The notes beneath the pieces are model-generated. The model was not told the origin of the DNA, made no database searches, and worked only from the letters and a program-made list of their open reading frames with translations. Shown in pieces: positions 34,168 to 42,473 of a stretch of DNA of 64,000 nt. The first letter of the stretch is position 1. The number at the start of each line of letters is the position of its first letter. Both the position numbers and the translations under genes were made by a program. Source of the stretch: Streptomyces sp. Edi4 (GTDB lineage: Bacteria; Actinomycetota; Actinomycetes; Streptomycetales; Streptomycetaceae). Location of the stretch: assembly GCF_040253615.1 (NCBI RefSeq), contig NZ_JBEJGY010000004.1, positions 2,914,001 through 2,978,000 on the forward strand, written 5' to 3'.

Positions 34168-34241
34168 GCGCCGCTAGCTCAGTTGGTTAGAGCAGCTGAC
34201 TCTTAATCAGCGGGTCCGGGGTTCGAGTCCCTGGCGGCGCA
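34168..34241 (+). tRNA. tRNA-Lys (anticodon CTT), copy 2
   Basis: Identical over all 74 bases to the copies at 20718 and 42338, with the same eight flanking 5' bases (gtcagcag). CCA is not encoded. Confidence 0.97.
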
Positions 34242-34251
34242 CCGACAGAAG

Positions 34252-34282
34252 AAGCCCCTCGCGCGAGCGGGGGGCTTCTTCG
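34252..34282 (+). terminator. Terminator after tRNA-Lys copy 2
   Basis: Hairpin arms AGCCCC/GGGGCT around tcgcgcgagcgg, followed by a tcttc tail. It is nearly identical to that after copy 1, so tRNA plus terminator were duplicated together. Confidence 0.75.
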
Positions 34283-34574
34283 TGTCCGGGGGCCCGGGAT
34301 GCGGCCCCTGGCAGGACCGCCCTCGCCGGTGCCGGCCATCACCGGGATCCGGTTGATCCTGCCCGCCCCGGCGAGCCTTGCCGCATGACCACGATCCCCT
34401 GCGGTGCCGCCCCGGCAGCCGACCCGCACGACCGGCAGCCGGCACCTCGCCCTTGCCGACGCTGTCGCACGTCCACACTCCCACACGCCCACACGCCCAC
34501 ACGGCGCCGGATTCATACACACGTCCCATACGTACGTACTAGACAATCGTTTAATACGTTCGTACATTGCTGCC
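34283..34574 (+). promoter_or_regulatory. MFS promoter with -35/-10 and direct repeats, probably leaderless
   Basis: No gene is seen before the exporter. TAGACA (34540-34545), a 17-base spacer and TACATT (34563-34568) form a good promoter that would start transcription at about the ATG (34575), so the mRNA is likely leaderless. Two 12-base direct repeats ATACGTWCGTAC at 34528 and 34554 flank or overlap the boxes, as a TetR-type operator would. Confidence 0.6.
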
Positions 34575-36185
34575 ATGCCGAACTCGAAGAGCACCAGCAC
34601 GAGCGCGCTCCGCGCCGGGCGCAAGGAATGGATCGCGTTCACGGTCCTTCTGCTGCCCCTCCTCCTCGTCTCGATGGACGTCTCCGTCCTGTACTTCGCG
34701 CTCCCCTCCATCAGCCGCGAACTCGACCCCACCGCCACGCAGCAGCTGTGGATCATCGATGTGTACGCCTTCGCGCTCGCCGGGCTGCTGATCACGATGG
34801 GCTCGCTCGGCGACCGGATCGGGCGCCGCAGGCTGCTCCTGTTCGGGGCCGCCGCCTTCGGCGTCGCCTCGGTGACCGCCGCGTACGCCACCAGCGCCGA
34901 CCAGCTCATCGCCGCTCGCGCGCTGCTCGGCGTCGGCGGGGCCACCCTGATGCCCTCGACGATGGGCCTGGTGCGCACCATGTTCCGCGACGACAGGCAG
35001 CGCGGGCAGGCGATCGGCATCTGGTCGGCGGCCATGACGGGCGGGATCGCGCTCGGCTCGGTGCTCAGCGGGATCATGCTGGAGCACCTGTGGTGGGGCT
35101 CGGTCTTCCTCATCAACGTGCCGGCGATGGTGCTGCTCCTGATGCTTGCGCCGGTGCTGGTACCGGAGTCCAAGGACGCGGCGCCGGGGAAGTTCGACGT
35201 GCTGAGCGTGCCGCTCTCGATGGGCGCGGTGCTGCCGCTGGTGTACGGGCTCAAGGAGTGCGCGGCCGAAGGCTTCGCCTGGTCGTACGCGGCGTGCATC
35301 GCGGCGGGGCTGGTACTGGGCGCGGTCTTCGTACGCCGTCAGCTCACCCGGAGCTCGGCGCTGATCGGCCGCCAACTGTTCATCCCGGGGCGGGGGTTCG
35401 GCGCCGCGATCTCGCTGAACACGATCGCCGCGTTCGCGATGATGGGTTCGGCGTACTTCACCACCCAGTACCTCCAGTCGGTGCTCGACATGAGCACGAT
35501 GCGGGCCGCGCTGTGGAGCGTCGCCCCTTCGCTCGCCATCGGCGGCGCCGCCCCCGCCGCGTCCGCCGCCGCGCGGAAGGTCAACCGGGCCTACGTCATC
35601 GCCACGGGCTTCGCGGTCGCCGCGGCCGGGTATGCCCTGCTCGCCCTGACCGGCACGGACTCGCTGTGGCTCGTGCTGGCCGGGACCGCGGTCATCGGGA
35701 GCGGCATCGTCACGGTGATGGCGCTGGTCTCCGACATGGCGCTGGCCTCGGCCCCGGTCGCGAAGGCGGGCTCGGCCGCGTCGCTCCTGGAGACCGGGCA
35801 GGAGTTCGGCGGCGCGCTCGGGATGGCGGTGCTCGGCTCGATCGGCACGGCGGTCTACCGCTCGGACATGCCGGCATCGGCGCCGGTGGCCGCCCGCCGG
35901 ACCCTGGGCGCGGCGGTGGCCGGCGCCGACCACGCCCTGGCGGACCTCGCCCGGGACGCCTTCGTGCACGGCATGCGGTACGCGGCGGTCGGCGCCACGC
36001 TGGTCCTGGCCATCGCGGCGGTGCTGGCGGTGGGACTGCTGCGGGGCCCGGCGCGGGCGGCGGACGCGGCGGCGCTGGAGCAGGGGGCCGGTGCCGGGGC
36101 CCCGGCCCCGAGTACGGGTGCGGGTGCGGATGCGGTGGATGCGGGTGTGGCGGCACCGGGCCCGGTCGCGCAACCGGTCGCCTGA
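34575..36185 (+). CDS. MFS drug exporter, DHA2 (14-TMS) family
   Basis: A 536-residue proton-coupled exporter of the DHA2 (QacA/SmvA-like) family with about 14 membrane helices. Signature motifs are MDVSVLYFALPSISREL (motif D1), MGSLGDRIGRRRLLL (motif A) and GVGGATLMPSTMGLVR (motif C region). The tail after 505 is Ala/Gly-rich. The ATG has no ribosome binding site, and the predicted transcript starts there. It probably confers resistance to cationic compounds. The repeats in the promoter suggest control by a TetR-type regulator that is not adjacent. Confidence 0.9.
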   Translation: MPNSKSTSTSALRAGRKEWIAFTVLLLPLLLVSMDVSVLYFALPSISRELDPTATQQLWIIDVYAFALAGLLITMGSLGDRIGRRRLLLFGAAAFGVASVTAAYATSADQLIAARALLGVGGATLMPSTMGLVRTMFRDDRQRGQAIGIWSAAMTGGIALGSVLSGIMLEHLWWGSVFLINVPAMVLLLMLAPVLVPESKDAAPGKFDVLSVPLSMGAVLPLVYGLKECAAEGFAWSYAACIAAGLVLGAVFVRRQLTRSSALIGRQLFIPGRGFGAAISLNTIAAFAMMGSAYFTTQYLQSVLDMSTMRAALWSVAPSLAIGGAAPAASAAARKVNRAYVIATGFAVAAAGYALLALTGTDSLWLVLAGTAVIGSGIVTVMALVSDMALASAPVAKAGSAASLLETGQEFGGALGMAVLGSIGTAVYRSDMPASAPVAARRTLGAAVAGADHALADLARDAFVHGMRYAAVGATLVLAIAAVLAVGLLRGPARAADAAALEQGAGAGAPAPSTGAGADAVDAGVAAPGPVAQPVA

Positions 36186-36219
36186 GCCGATTCCGCACGA
36201 GAACACGACAAGCCGGGCC

Positions 36220-37218
36220 TCAACCGCCCAGGGACTCCAGCACAGTTGCGGCCTGGTGGTCGGCTCCGGAGCGGTTGGGGTGGAACGGGACGGCGAGGCC
36301 GGGCGGGTTGGTGGAGAGCGGCACCAGGCCCTCCACCCACCGGGTGCCGATGGGCTCGCAGACGTCGTGTCCACGGCTGCCCCGGTAGGTGTCGACGAAG
36401 GAGGCACCGCTTTGGGCTGCGGCGCGGGCGAGCATCCCGTTCAACTCCTTGAGCCGGGCGCCGAACCAGGCCAGGTCCTCGTCGTGGATGGGCACCAGGG
36501 GGTAGCAGCCGTGGTCGGTCGCGACGCCGGCCAGATAGTCGACGACCAGGATCGTGGCGTGGGGCGAACGCCGCCTGATGCCCGCGAGGACGTCGGTGAT
36601 CCGGGACTCGGTGTCGGCGATCCGGTGAGACATGACGTCCGTGCCGTCGGCGCGGGTGTAACGGGCACGGCACGGGCCGGCCAGCGGGGCGGGCACCGGG
36701 TCGACGCACCCGACGACGGCGGCGGCGAGCCCGATGTCGTTGCCGCCGATGCCCACGGTGACGAGGTCGGTGGTGGGGGTGAGCCGGTCGAACTGGGCCG
36801 GGTTCACACCCTCGGCGAGCAGCGGGAAACGGCCGACGTCCTGCGGCGCGGTCATCTCGGCGGTGGTCGCGCCGCCGCAGGTCGCGTCCCGGAACACGGC
36901 GACGCCGAGCCGGCGGGCGACCTGCTTGGGGTAGTTCCAGGTGCTCTGGGCGCAGCCGGCCGGGGCGTAGGTGGCGTCGATCCCGAGCACGGTGACATCG
37001 GCGGACCAGGAGTCACCGAGGGCGACGTATTCACGGAAGCGGGGGGCGCCACGAGTGGCGGGGACGGCTGTACCGGGTCCGGCCGGACCCGGGCCTGGCG
37101 GGCCGACGGCGGACATCCCGGCGGGTGCGCCGGGCGCGGCGGCCAGAGCCGGGGCGGCCGGGACGCCGAGGAGGGCGGAGACGGCGGCGAGGGCGACAAG
37201 AAGGAAACGGGGCTTCAC
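36220..37218 (-). CDS. Secreted SGNH/GDSL-type hydrolase
   Basis: A 332-residue secreted esterase or lipase. A signal peptide (KPRFLLVALAAVSALLGVPAAPALAAAPG) precedes the SGNH core: ALGDSWSAD (block I Ser), TVGIGGNDIG (block III Asn) and NRSGADHQA (block V, Asp/His). Cys residues in pairs suggest disulfides. I chose GTG 37218; GTG 37230 is an option. It resembles Streptomyces SGNH lipases. It is convergent with the MFS exporter. Confidence 0.88.
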   Translation of the reverse strand: MKPRFLLVALAAVSALLGVPAAPALAAAPGAPAGMSAVGPPGPGPAGPGTAVPATRGAPRFREYVALGDSWSADVTVLGIDATYAPAGCAQSTWNYPKQVARRLGVAVFRDATCGGATTAEMTAPQDVGRFPLLAEGVNPAQFDRLTPTTDLVTVGIGGNDIGLAAAVVGCVDPVPAPLAGPCRARYTRADGTDVMSHRIADTESRITDVLAGIRRRSPHATILVVDYLAGVATDHGCYPLVPIHDEDLAWFGARLKELNGMLARAAAQSGASFVDTYRGSRGHDVCEPIGTRWVEGLVPLSTNPPGLAVPFHPNRSGADHQAATVLESLGG

Positions 37219-37416
37219 GGCCCCATCCACCCATTGCGCCCTGCCCCGAGGGGGGACGCTGGCCGGGAATTCACCCGGGAGCGGGAAAAGGGGCCGGGGG
37301 TTTTCGCCCCGCCTCGCCCCTTCCCTCGGCCCTCCGGGGCCCGGAGGGCCCCGAGTTGACGCGATTCCCGTACGTGCCGCGTGCATGCCCCGCTGTGTGA
37401 GGCAGGGCCGGCGAAT

Positions 37417-38067
37417 CTACTGCCCCTTGATGAGGCCGGGGAGTTCGCGCATGTCGTGGAAGACGATGGTGCCGGGGCCTTCGAGTCGTTCGGCCGGGGT
37501 GAATCCGCCCGCGTAGCCGAAGGCGCGCATCCCGGCGGCGCGGGCGGCCTGGACGCCGGGGCGGCTGTCCTCGACCACGGCGCAGGCCGCGGGATCGACG
37601 CCCATCCGCCGTGCCGCATGCAGGAAGAGGTCGGGGGCCGGCTTGCCCCGGGCGACCTCGGTGGAGCTGAAGACGCGGCCCGCGAACCGGTCGTGGAGTC
37701 CGGTGACGCCGAGCGTGTGGCGCATCTTCTCGTGGGAGCCGCTGGAGGCTACGCAGACCGGCAGGGTGATCTCGGCCAGCGCCTCGGGCACCCCGTCCAC
37801 GGCCTCGAGCCCTGCGTCCACCGCCTCCCGGTGGCGCTGGATCAGCTGCTTCCACCAGAGGGCGGCGGTCTCCTCCCCCAGGCGCTGGGCGATCTGTTCG
37901 CAGATGGATTCCCGTGAGCGCCCGATGAACCGGTCGACGACGTCTGCCTGCGTCAGCGGCCAGCCGAGCTCCGCTCCCAGCGCGATCTGGATACGCACGG
38001 CGATGCGTTCACTGTCGACGAGCACACCGTCGCAGTCGAATATGACGAGTTCTATCGGCTTGATCAT
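37417..38067 (-). CDS. HAD hydrolase, beta-phosphoglucomutase-like
   Basis: A 216-residue HAD phosphatase. Nucleophile motif FDCDGVLVDSE (about 11-21), motif II VASSGS, motif III Lys in GKPAPDLFLHAA, and motif IV VVEDSRPG are intact, with a small helical cap (LTQADVVDRFIGRSRESI). This is the subfamily of beta-phosphoglucomutase and sugar-phosphate phosphatases. The ATG at 38067 directly precedes the beta-strand; the longer frame is spurious. Substrate not known. Confidence 0.9.
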   Translation of the reverse strand: MIKPIELVIFDCDGVLVDSERIAVRIQIALGAELGWPLTQADVVDRFIGRSRESICEQIAQRLGEETAALWWKQLIQRHREAVDAGLEAVDGVPEALAEITLPVCVASSGSHEKMRHTLGVTGLHDRFAGRVFSSTEVARGKPAPDLFLHAARRMGVDPAACAVVEDSRPGVQAARAAGMRAFGYAGGFTPAERLEGPGTIVFHDMRELPGLIKGQ

Positions 38068-38149
38068 TTGCGCAGCATAGGCCCGGCCCGGCCCATCTTG
38101 GCGCCGAGTTCCGCTGAAGGCCGGGTGCCGCACGGTTGTTGACGCAGCG

Positions 38150-38749
38150 TCAGAACTGTACGTCCGAGCAGGCGTAGAAGGCGTTGCCCGTGTCCGCGAT
38201 CGTCCACACGGCGACGATCAGCTGATGCCCGGTCCGGCCGGTGGGGATGGTCCCCTGGTGGGAGACCGTGGCCGGTGGCTGCTTGTCGCCGTAGGGCACG
38301 GTGAGGAAGGGCCGGGTGTCGAGCGCGGCCCGGGTGAGCCGCTGGGTCGGGTCCCAGCCCTGCTTGGTGAGGTAGTAACGGAAGTCGGTCGTCGCGTGGC
38401 GGGCGGTGAACTGCCAGCGGAAGGTGTAGGTCTGACCTCCCGTCAGCTGCGTCGTGGGCCAGCCGGCGCCGCCGCGCGGGTCGTCCAGTTCGGCGAACCT
38501 GCTGTTGCCGCCCGCGCAGATCGTGCCGTCGGCGGGTCCGGCCGCCGGGAAGCCCTTGGGGCCCTCGACGGACTGCGGCTCCCACTGGATGTCACCGCAG
38601 TCCTCGACCGTGCCGTTGGCGCACAGCTTCTGCCGGCTGATGGGCTGGTCGGTGTAACCGTGGCTGCTCGCGCTTCCGGTCGCGAGCAGGGACGCGCCGG
38701 CGACGGCGAGCCCCACCACAGCGGCACCGAGCCGCTGCTTCTTTCGCAT
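38150..38749 (-). CDS. AA10 lytic polysaccharide monooxygenase (chitin-active)
   Basis: Secreted copper oxidase of 199 residues that cleaves chitin (or cellulose) chains oxidatively. The signal peptide ends at ASS, exposing His30 (HGYTDQPISRQ) as the N-terminal copper ligand. His118 in FTARHATTDF completes the histidine brace, and AFYACSDVQF carries the axial aromatic. No additional binding module. A near-perfect DasR box lies about 70 bases upstream (38816-38831), so it should be co-regulated with the chitinase at 26695. It is not co-transcribed with the HAD gene with certainty (82-base gap). Confidence 0.93.
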   Translation of the reverse strand: MRKKQRLGAAVVGLAVAGASLLATGSASSHGYTDQPISRQKLCANGTVEDCGDIQWEPQSVEGPKGFPAAGPADGTICAGGNSRFAELDDPRGGAGWPTTQLTGGQTYTFRWQFTARHATTDFRYYLTKQGWDPTQRLTRAALDTRPFLTVPYGDKQPPATVSHQGTIPTGRTGHQLIVAVWTIADTGNAFYACSDVQF

Positions 38750-38815
38750 GCTGTCACTCCTGGAGAACGTGGGGGAGTTCCTTGAGTGGAGCCGCACGCG
38801 TGCGGTATGTCATGT

Positions 38816-38831
38816 TCCGGTCTAGACCAAC
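38816..38831 (-). promoter_or_regulatory. DasR-type operator upstream of LPMO
   Basis: The perfect ten-base core GGTCTAGACC (38819-38828) matches the dre consensus ACTGGTCTAGACCAGT, about 70 bases upstream of the LPMO start. DasR (GlcNAc-responsive GntR repressor) is the known binder. Confidence 0.8.
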
Positions 38832-38939
38832 TACCAGAGTAAGTACGGCGGTTGAGCGTGTCCAGGGGTCGGTCCAGGCCAATCCGCTTGGGTCCCCTCG
38901 GGCTCCCTCAGGGCTCCCTCGGTCTCCCTCGGGGCTCCC

Positions 38940-40385
38940 TCAGGCCCCCTCCCCCGTCCCCCGTCCCGTGTAGAACGCGACGGTCAGGTCCTTCACAAGG
39001 GCCTTGCGCTCATAGGCGTCGAGCTCCACGAGCCCTCGCGAGGTCAGCCGCTGCACGGTGTCGTCCACCGCGTCCACGACCGACGTCAGCACCGAGTCGC
39101 GGTGCTGGGCGTCGATGGCCGCGACCCGCCGGCGCCGCATCGCCGCCGCCACCTCCGGCGCGTACTCGATCCGGGTCGGCTGCGCCGAGTACACCTCGAT
39201 GCCCACCGGCTCCGCCTCCGCCTTCAGCATGCGGGTCAGCGCGTCGCCGACCGCCTCGGCGTCGCGCAGCGTCGGCGCGTCCTCGTGGAAGGCGTCGGCG
39301 GGCAGCTGCGAGAGCACCCGGGCCATCGCCGCCTCCACCTGCTCCCGCAGATACCGCTCGTGGTCGGCGACGGCGAGGGTGGCCCGCGCGGTGTCCCTGA
39401 TCCGCCACACCACGAGCACCACCACCTGGAGCGCGGTACCCCGGGCGTCGACGGCGCCCATCGGCGCGCTGCGCCAGTGCCGCAGCCGCAGATCGACCCG
39501 GCGCCGCAGCAGCAGCGGGCTCATCCACATCAGACCCGTACGCCGCACGGTGCCCCGGTAGTCACCGAAGAGCGAGAGCACCCAGGCGTAGCCGACCTGG
39601 CCCCGTACGAGCCCGCCGAAAGCGAGGACCGCCGCGCTCACCGCGAGCGTGATCAGCCCCCACTGCCCCAGCGTGATCCCGTGGTACGGGTACGCCGGAA
39701 GGCGCAGCAGCGCGGTGAGGGAACGCGGCAGGACACCCGCCCACCAGATCACCGCGCCGCACCCCAGGAGCGCGAGGAGCCCGGCCGCCACCGCCGTGGC
39801 ACCGGCCATCACCGGGCCCGGCCGTTCCGAGATGCGCGGATCGACCGGGGTCGCGGGCCTGGCCGGCGCGGCCACCGCCGGGCGCGCGCCCGCCTGCTGG
39901 GGCGGTCGCGCGACGGTGCGCGGGGCGGTGCGCGGGGCGGGCGGATCGGCGGCGGAGACGGGAGGGACGGGCACGGTGTCGTCGCGGAACAGCAGATGGA
40001 CCGGGATCTCGGCGGTGTGCTCGCCACGGATCACGGCCACCCTGCGCCCGGTGTCCGGCGCGGGGGCGGTGGCGGGGGCGGTACCGGTCGCGGAGGCGGG
40101 GGCGATGCCGGTCGCGGGAGCGGGCGCGATGCCGGTCGCGGGAGCGGGCGCGATGCCGGTCGCGGGAGCGGGCGCGATACCGGTCGCGGGAGCGGGCGCG
40201 ATACCGGTCGCGGGAGCGGGCGCCTGGTTTCGGGAGGGGCCTGCGTCCTCGGGGGCGGCCGGGCCCTGGGCCGGGGCCTGGGCCGGGGCCTGGGCCGGGG
40301 TCTGAGCCGGGGCCTGGGTCGGGGTCTGGGTCGGGGTCTGGGTCGGGGTCTGGGTCGGGGTCTGGGTCGGGGTCTGCATGCTCAT
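38940..40385 (-). CDS. SPFH/band-7 domain membrane protein with repeat-rich N-terminus
   Basis: A 481-residue protein. The N-terminal 110 residues are low-complexity: TPTQ-type repeats then five 24-bp units encoding ATGIAPAP. Two hydrophobic segments (about 205-230 and 250-270) precede an SPFH/band-7 domain (LMWMSPLLLRRRVDLRL, ALQVVVLVVWRIRD, YLREQVEAAMARVLSQ, GIEVYSAQPTRIEYAPEVAAAM). Such flotillin-like proteins organise membrane microdomains. ATG 40385 follows GGAGGGA; ATG 40400 is also possible and overlaps the upstream gene. The frame continues upstream through the NlpC gene but is not used. Confidence 0.85.
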   Translation of the reverse strand: MSMQTPTQTPTQTPTQTPTQTPTQAPAQTPAQAPAQAPAQGPAAPEDAGPSRNQAPAPATGIAPAPATGIAPAPATGIAPAPATGIAPAPATGIAPASATGTAPATAPAPDTGRRVAVIRGEHTAEIPVHLLFRDDTVPVPPVSAADPPAPRTAPRTVARPPQQAGARPAVAAPARPATPVDPRISERPGPVMAGATAVAAGLLALLGCGAVIWWAGVLPRSLTALLRLPAYPYHGITLGQWGLITLAVSAAVLAFGGLVRGQVGYAWVLSLFGDYRGTVRRTGLMWMSPLLLRRRVDLRLRHWRSAPMGAVDARGTALQVVVLVVWRIRDTARATLAVADHERYLREQVEAAMARVLSQLPADAFHEDAPTLRDAEAVGDALTRMLKAEAEPVGIEVYSAQPTRIEYAPEVAAAMRRRRVAAIDAQHRDSVLTSVVDAVDDTVQRLTSRGLVELDAYERKALVKDLTVAFYTGRGTGEGA

Positions 40386-40396
40386 CTGTCCCTCCA

Positions 40397-42142
40397 TCAT
40401 GCGAAGAGCCGCCGCCAGGTCTCGGGGCCGGGATAGCCGTCGGCCTCCGCGCCGCGCCAGCCCTGCGCGCGCTGGAACGCCTCGACGTTGCGCCGGTCCG
40501 CCTCGCCCCAGCGCGGTCCGGGACCGTCGGTGTAGTACGCGCCGAAGCCCTTGCGCACGAGCTGCCGGCCGAGCCGGGTGACGTACGGGCTGCTCTGCCC
40601 GGGACGGAAGAGGCCGGGGCCCGGGTAGGCGGGGGCCTGCGTCCAGGAGGCGGGCCGCGCCGTCTGCGCGGTGTCCGCGGCGTCGAGTGCGGGGAGCCCG
40701 CCCTGGTCGGCGGGGATGTTCCGGCCGGTCCCGCGCACCAGCAGCGACCAGGTGGCCGCCCCGGGGATGCCGTCGGCGTCGGCGCCGCTCCAGCCCTGTG
40801 CCTCCTGGAAGGCGCGGGTTGCGTTCCGGTCGGCGATCCCCCAGCGCGGCCCGGGTCCCTCGCCGTAGAAGCGTTTGCCGCCGCGCCGTACCAGCATCCG
40901 GCCGAGCCGGGTGACGTGCGGGTTCTCGGCGCCCGGCCCGAACTTGTCCGACCCGGGGAAGACCGCACCGCCCGCGCCGCTCTCCTTCTTGACGCCGGTG
41001 CCGGCCGGCGTGGCGGTGGCGTCGGGCTTGGCGGCGACGCCGGGGGTGGTCGGGGCGGTGGCGGCGGCGCTCGTGGGAGACGTGGCGGCGGGAGCGACGG
41101 GCTGCGTGGGGGTGGCGGGCAGCGCGGTGCTGAGTTTGGCGGGGGCAGCGGGGGTGGCGCTCGCGGGGGCGCTGGGCGCGGTGGGCGTGGCGGAGGTAGC
41201 GGGAGTGGTGGGGGTGGCGGGGGCGGCGGGAGTGGTGGGCGCGGCAGGCGCGGTGGGTGCCGTGGGCGTAGTAGGCGCTGCGGGCGTAGTCGAGGTAGGC
41301 GGCGTAGTCGGCGTAGTGGGCGCCGTGGGCGTGGTTGTCGTCGGCTTGGCGGGGACGGCCGGTGTGGTGGGGGCGACGACCGGCGTCGCGGGGGCGCTCA
41401 CCTTGATCCCCTTGTAGCGGTAGGGCACGTATCTGCTGGAGTTCTTCCAGTACGCGTACGGGGTGGTCTGGGACCGGGCGTTCGGCGGGGTCTGTTCGTA
41501 GGCCGTGTAATAGGTGTGCGTCTGGTCGGTCCAGCCGCCGAAGATCACGACGTGGGAGCCCTTGGTGGGGTCGGCGGGGTTGTGGAAGAGCAGGATGTCG
41601 CCGGGCTGGAGCTCGTCGCGGGTCACCCGCACCCCGAACTTCGCCAGGCTCCCCGTCCACTCGTTGGTGCCGAGGTCCCACGCCATCGAGACATAGCCCG
41701 AGCAGTCCTGGCGGTACCCGTCCGTCCAGTACGCCTCCATGTCGTACGGCACCGCCGCGGCCACCCACACCTTGGCCCGGTCGATGATCTCGGCCCGGGT
41801 GGTGGGGCGCGGCTTGTCGGAGTTCGCGCCGTGGCCGGGCGCGCCGTGCAGTCCGCTGGTGGCGCCCTGCTGGGTGGGCGGCCCGGGATCGGCGGCCCTG
41901 TTCGCGCCGGGTCCCTCGGGTCCGGGCAGGGGCGCGGCCGCGGCGGCCGTGGCCGCGCCGAGCACCATCGAGGCCGCGGTGGCCGCCACCAGCGCGCGGC
42001 GGGCACCGCCGTGCGCCCCCGGATGGCCGCCGTCGCGTACCGGGAGCAGCTGCCTGCGCCGCCCGTCCGCGCAGCCGGGGCAGCCGCAGTCCCCGGGGGG
42101 CTCGTAGTCCTCGAACACCGGCCCGGGTGTACTGGCTTCCAT
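40397..42142 (-). CDS. NlpC/P60 peptidoglycan endopeptidase with two C-terminal binding repeats
   Basis: A 581-residue exported cell-wall hydrolase. The N-terminus has CGCPGC (19-24) before a hydrophobic export segment (49-70). The NlpC/P60 domain follows with catalytic Cys147 (DCSGYVSMAWDLG) and His197 (GSHVVIFGG). A Pro/Thr/Ala linker of about 130 residues leads to two repeats ending GPGPRWGEADRRNVEAFQRAQ and GPGPRWGIADRNATRAFQEAQ, probably wall-binding modules. Its stop overlaps a possible start of the SPFH gene, so the two are coupled. It begins about 195 bases from tRNA-Lys copy 3, in an AT-richer leader. Confidence 0.88.
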   Translation of the reverse strand: MEASTPGPVFEDYEPPGDCGCPGCADGRRRQLLPVRDGGHPGAHGGARRALVAATAASMVLGAATAAAAAPLPGPEGPGANRAADPGPPTQQGATSGLHGAPGHGANSDKPRPTTRAEIIDRAKVWVAAAVPYDMEAYWTDGYRQDCSGYVSMAWDLGTNEWTGSLAKFGVRVTRDELQPGDILLFHNPADPTKGSHVVIFGGWTDQTHTYYTAYEQTPPNARSQTTPYAYWKNSSRYVPYRYKGIKVSAPATPVVAPTTPAVPAKPTTTTPTAPTTPTTPPTSTTPAAPTTPTAPTAPAAPTTPAAPATPTTPATSATPTAPSAPASATPAAPAKLSTALPATPTQPVAPAATSPTSAAATAPTTPGVAAKPDATATPAGTGVKKESGAGGAVFPGSDKFGPGAENPHVTRLGRMLVRRGGKRFYGEGPGPRWGIADRNATRAFQEAQGWSGADADGIPGAATWSLLVRGTGRNIPADQGGLPALDAADTAQTARPASWTQAPAYPGPGLFRPGQSSPYVTRLGRQLVRKGFGAYYTDGPGPRWGEADRRNVEAFQRAQGWRGAEADGYPGPETWRRLFA

Positions 42143-42316
42143 CCGCTGCCCTTCCCGTTGGTTCCGCTCTCACGGACGTCGGCGATCGTTTCCGCGCGGG
42201 GACACGCGGGGACAGCGTTCAACACTGCCCAAGCACGTCACATTTTGACCGATTAGTACCGATAAAACGAACATCTGACAGCGTGGCGCTGGTCAAAACC
42301 ACCCTCAGGAGTCCGG

Positions 42317-42322
42317 TAAAGT
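42317..42322 (+). promoter_or_regulatory. -10 element of tRNA-Lys copy 3
   Basis: TAAAGT, 21 bases before the tRNA 5' end, as in the two other copies. Confidence 0.5.
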
Positions 42323-42337
42323 TTTCCGTGTCAGCAG

Positions 42338-42411
42338 GCGCCGCTAGCTCAGTTGGTTAGAGCAGCTGACTCTTAATCAGCGGGTCCGGGGTTCGAGTCC
42401 CTGGCGGCGCA
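42338..42411 (+). tRNA. tRNA-Lys (anticodon CTT), copy 3
   Basis: Identical over 74 bases to the copies at 20718 and 34168, and with the same gtcagcag just upstream. CCA is not encoded. Its own, different terminator follows. Confidence 0.97.
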
Positions 42412-42420
42412 CGCACCACC

Positions 42421-42453
42421 GAGGCCCCCTCGCCCAGCGCGAGGGGGCCTCGG
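42421..42453 (+). terminator. Bidirectional-looking terminator after tRNA-Lys copy 3
   Basis: Twelve-base perfect arms GAGGCCCCCTCG and CGAGGGGGCCTC with a seven-base loop. It also lies downstream of the GH6 gene, so it may end both transcripts. Confidence 0.8.
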
Positions 42454-42473
42454 TCGTTCCGGTGGCGACACGT

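Noticed and set aside
38940..42173. A single 1077-codon minus-strand frame joining the SPFH domain to upstream sequence
   Set aside because: The upstream half is antisense-frame shadow of the NlpC/P60 gene, which is in another frame with full domains; the SPFH gene starts at 40385 with its own ribosome binding site.
42143..42337. Riboswitch (for example ydaO/c-di-AMP) in the NlpC/P60 leader
   Set aside because: The leader is about 95 bases and lacks the recognisable conserved blocks; only a general AT-rich promoter is supported.
20718..42411. Integrative element bounded by the tRNA-Lys copies
   Set aside because: The DNA between copies contains ordinary chromosomal genes, no integrase, excisionase or transfer genes, and the tRNAs are complete rather than 3'-end att duplicates.
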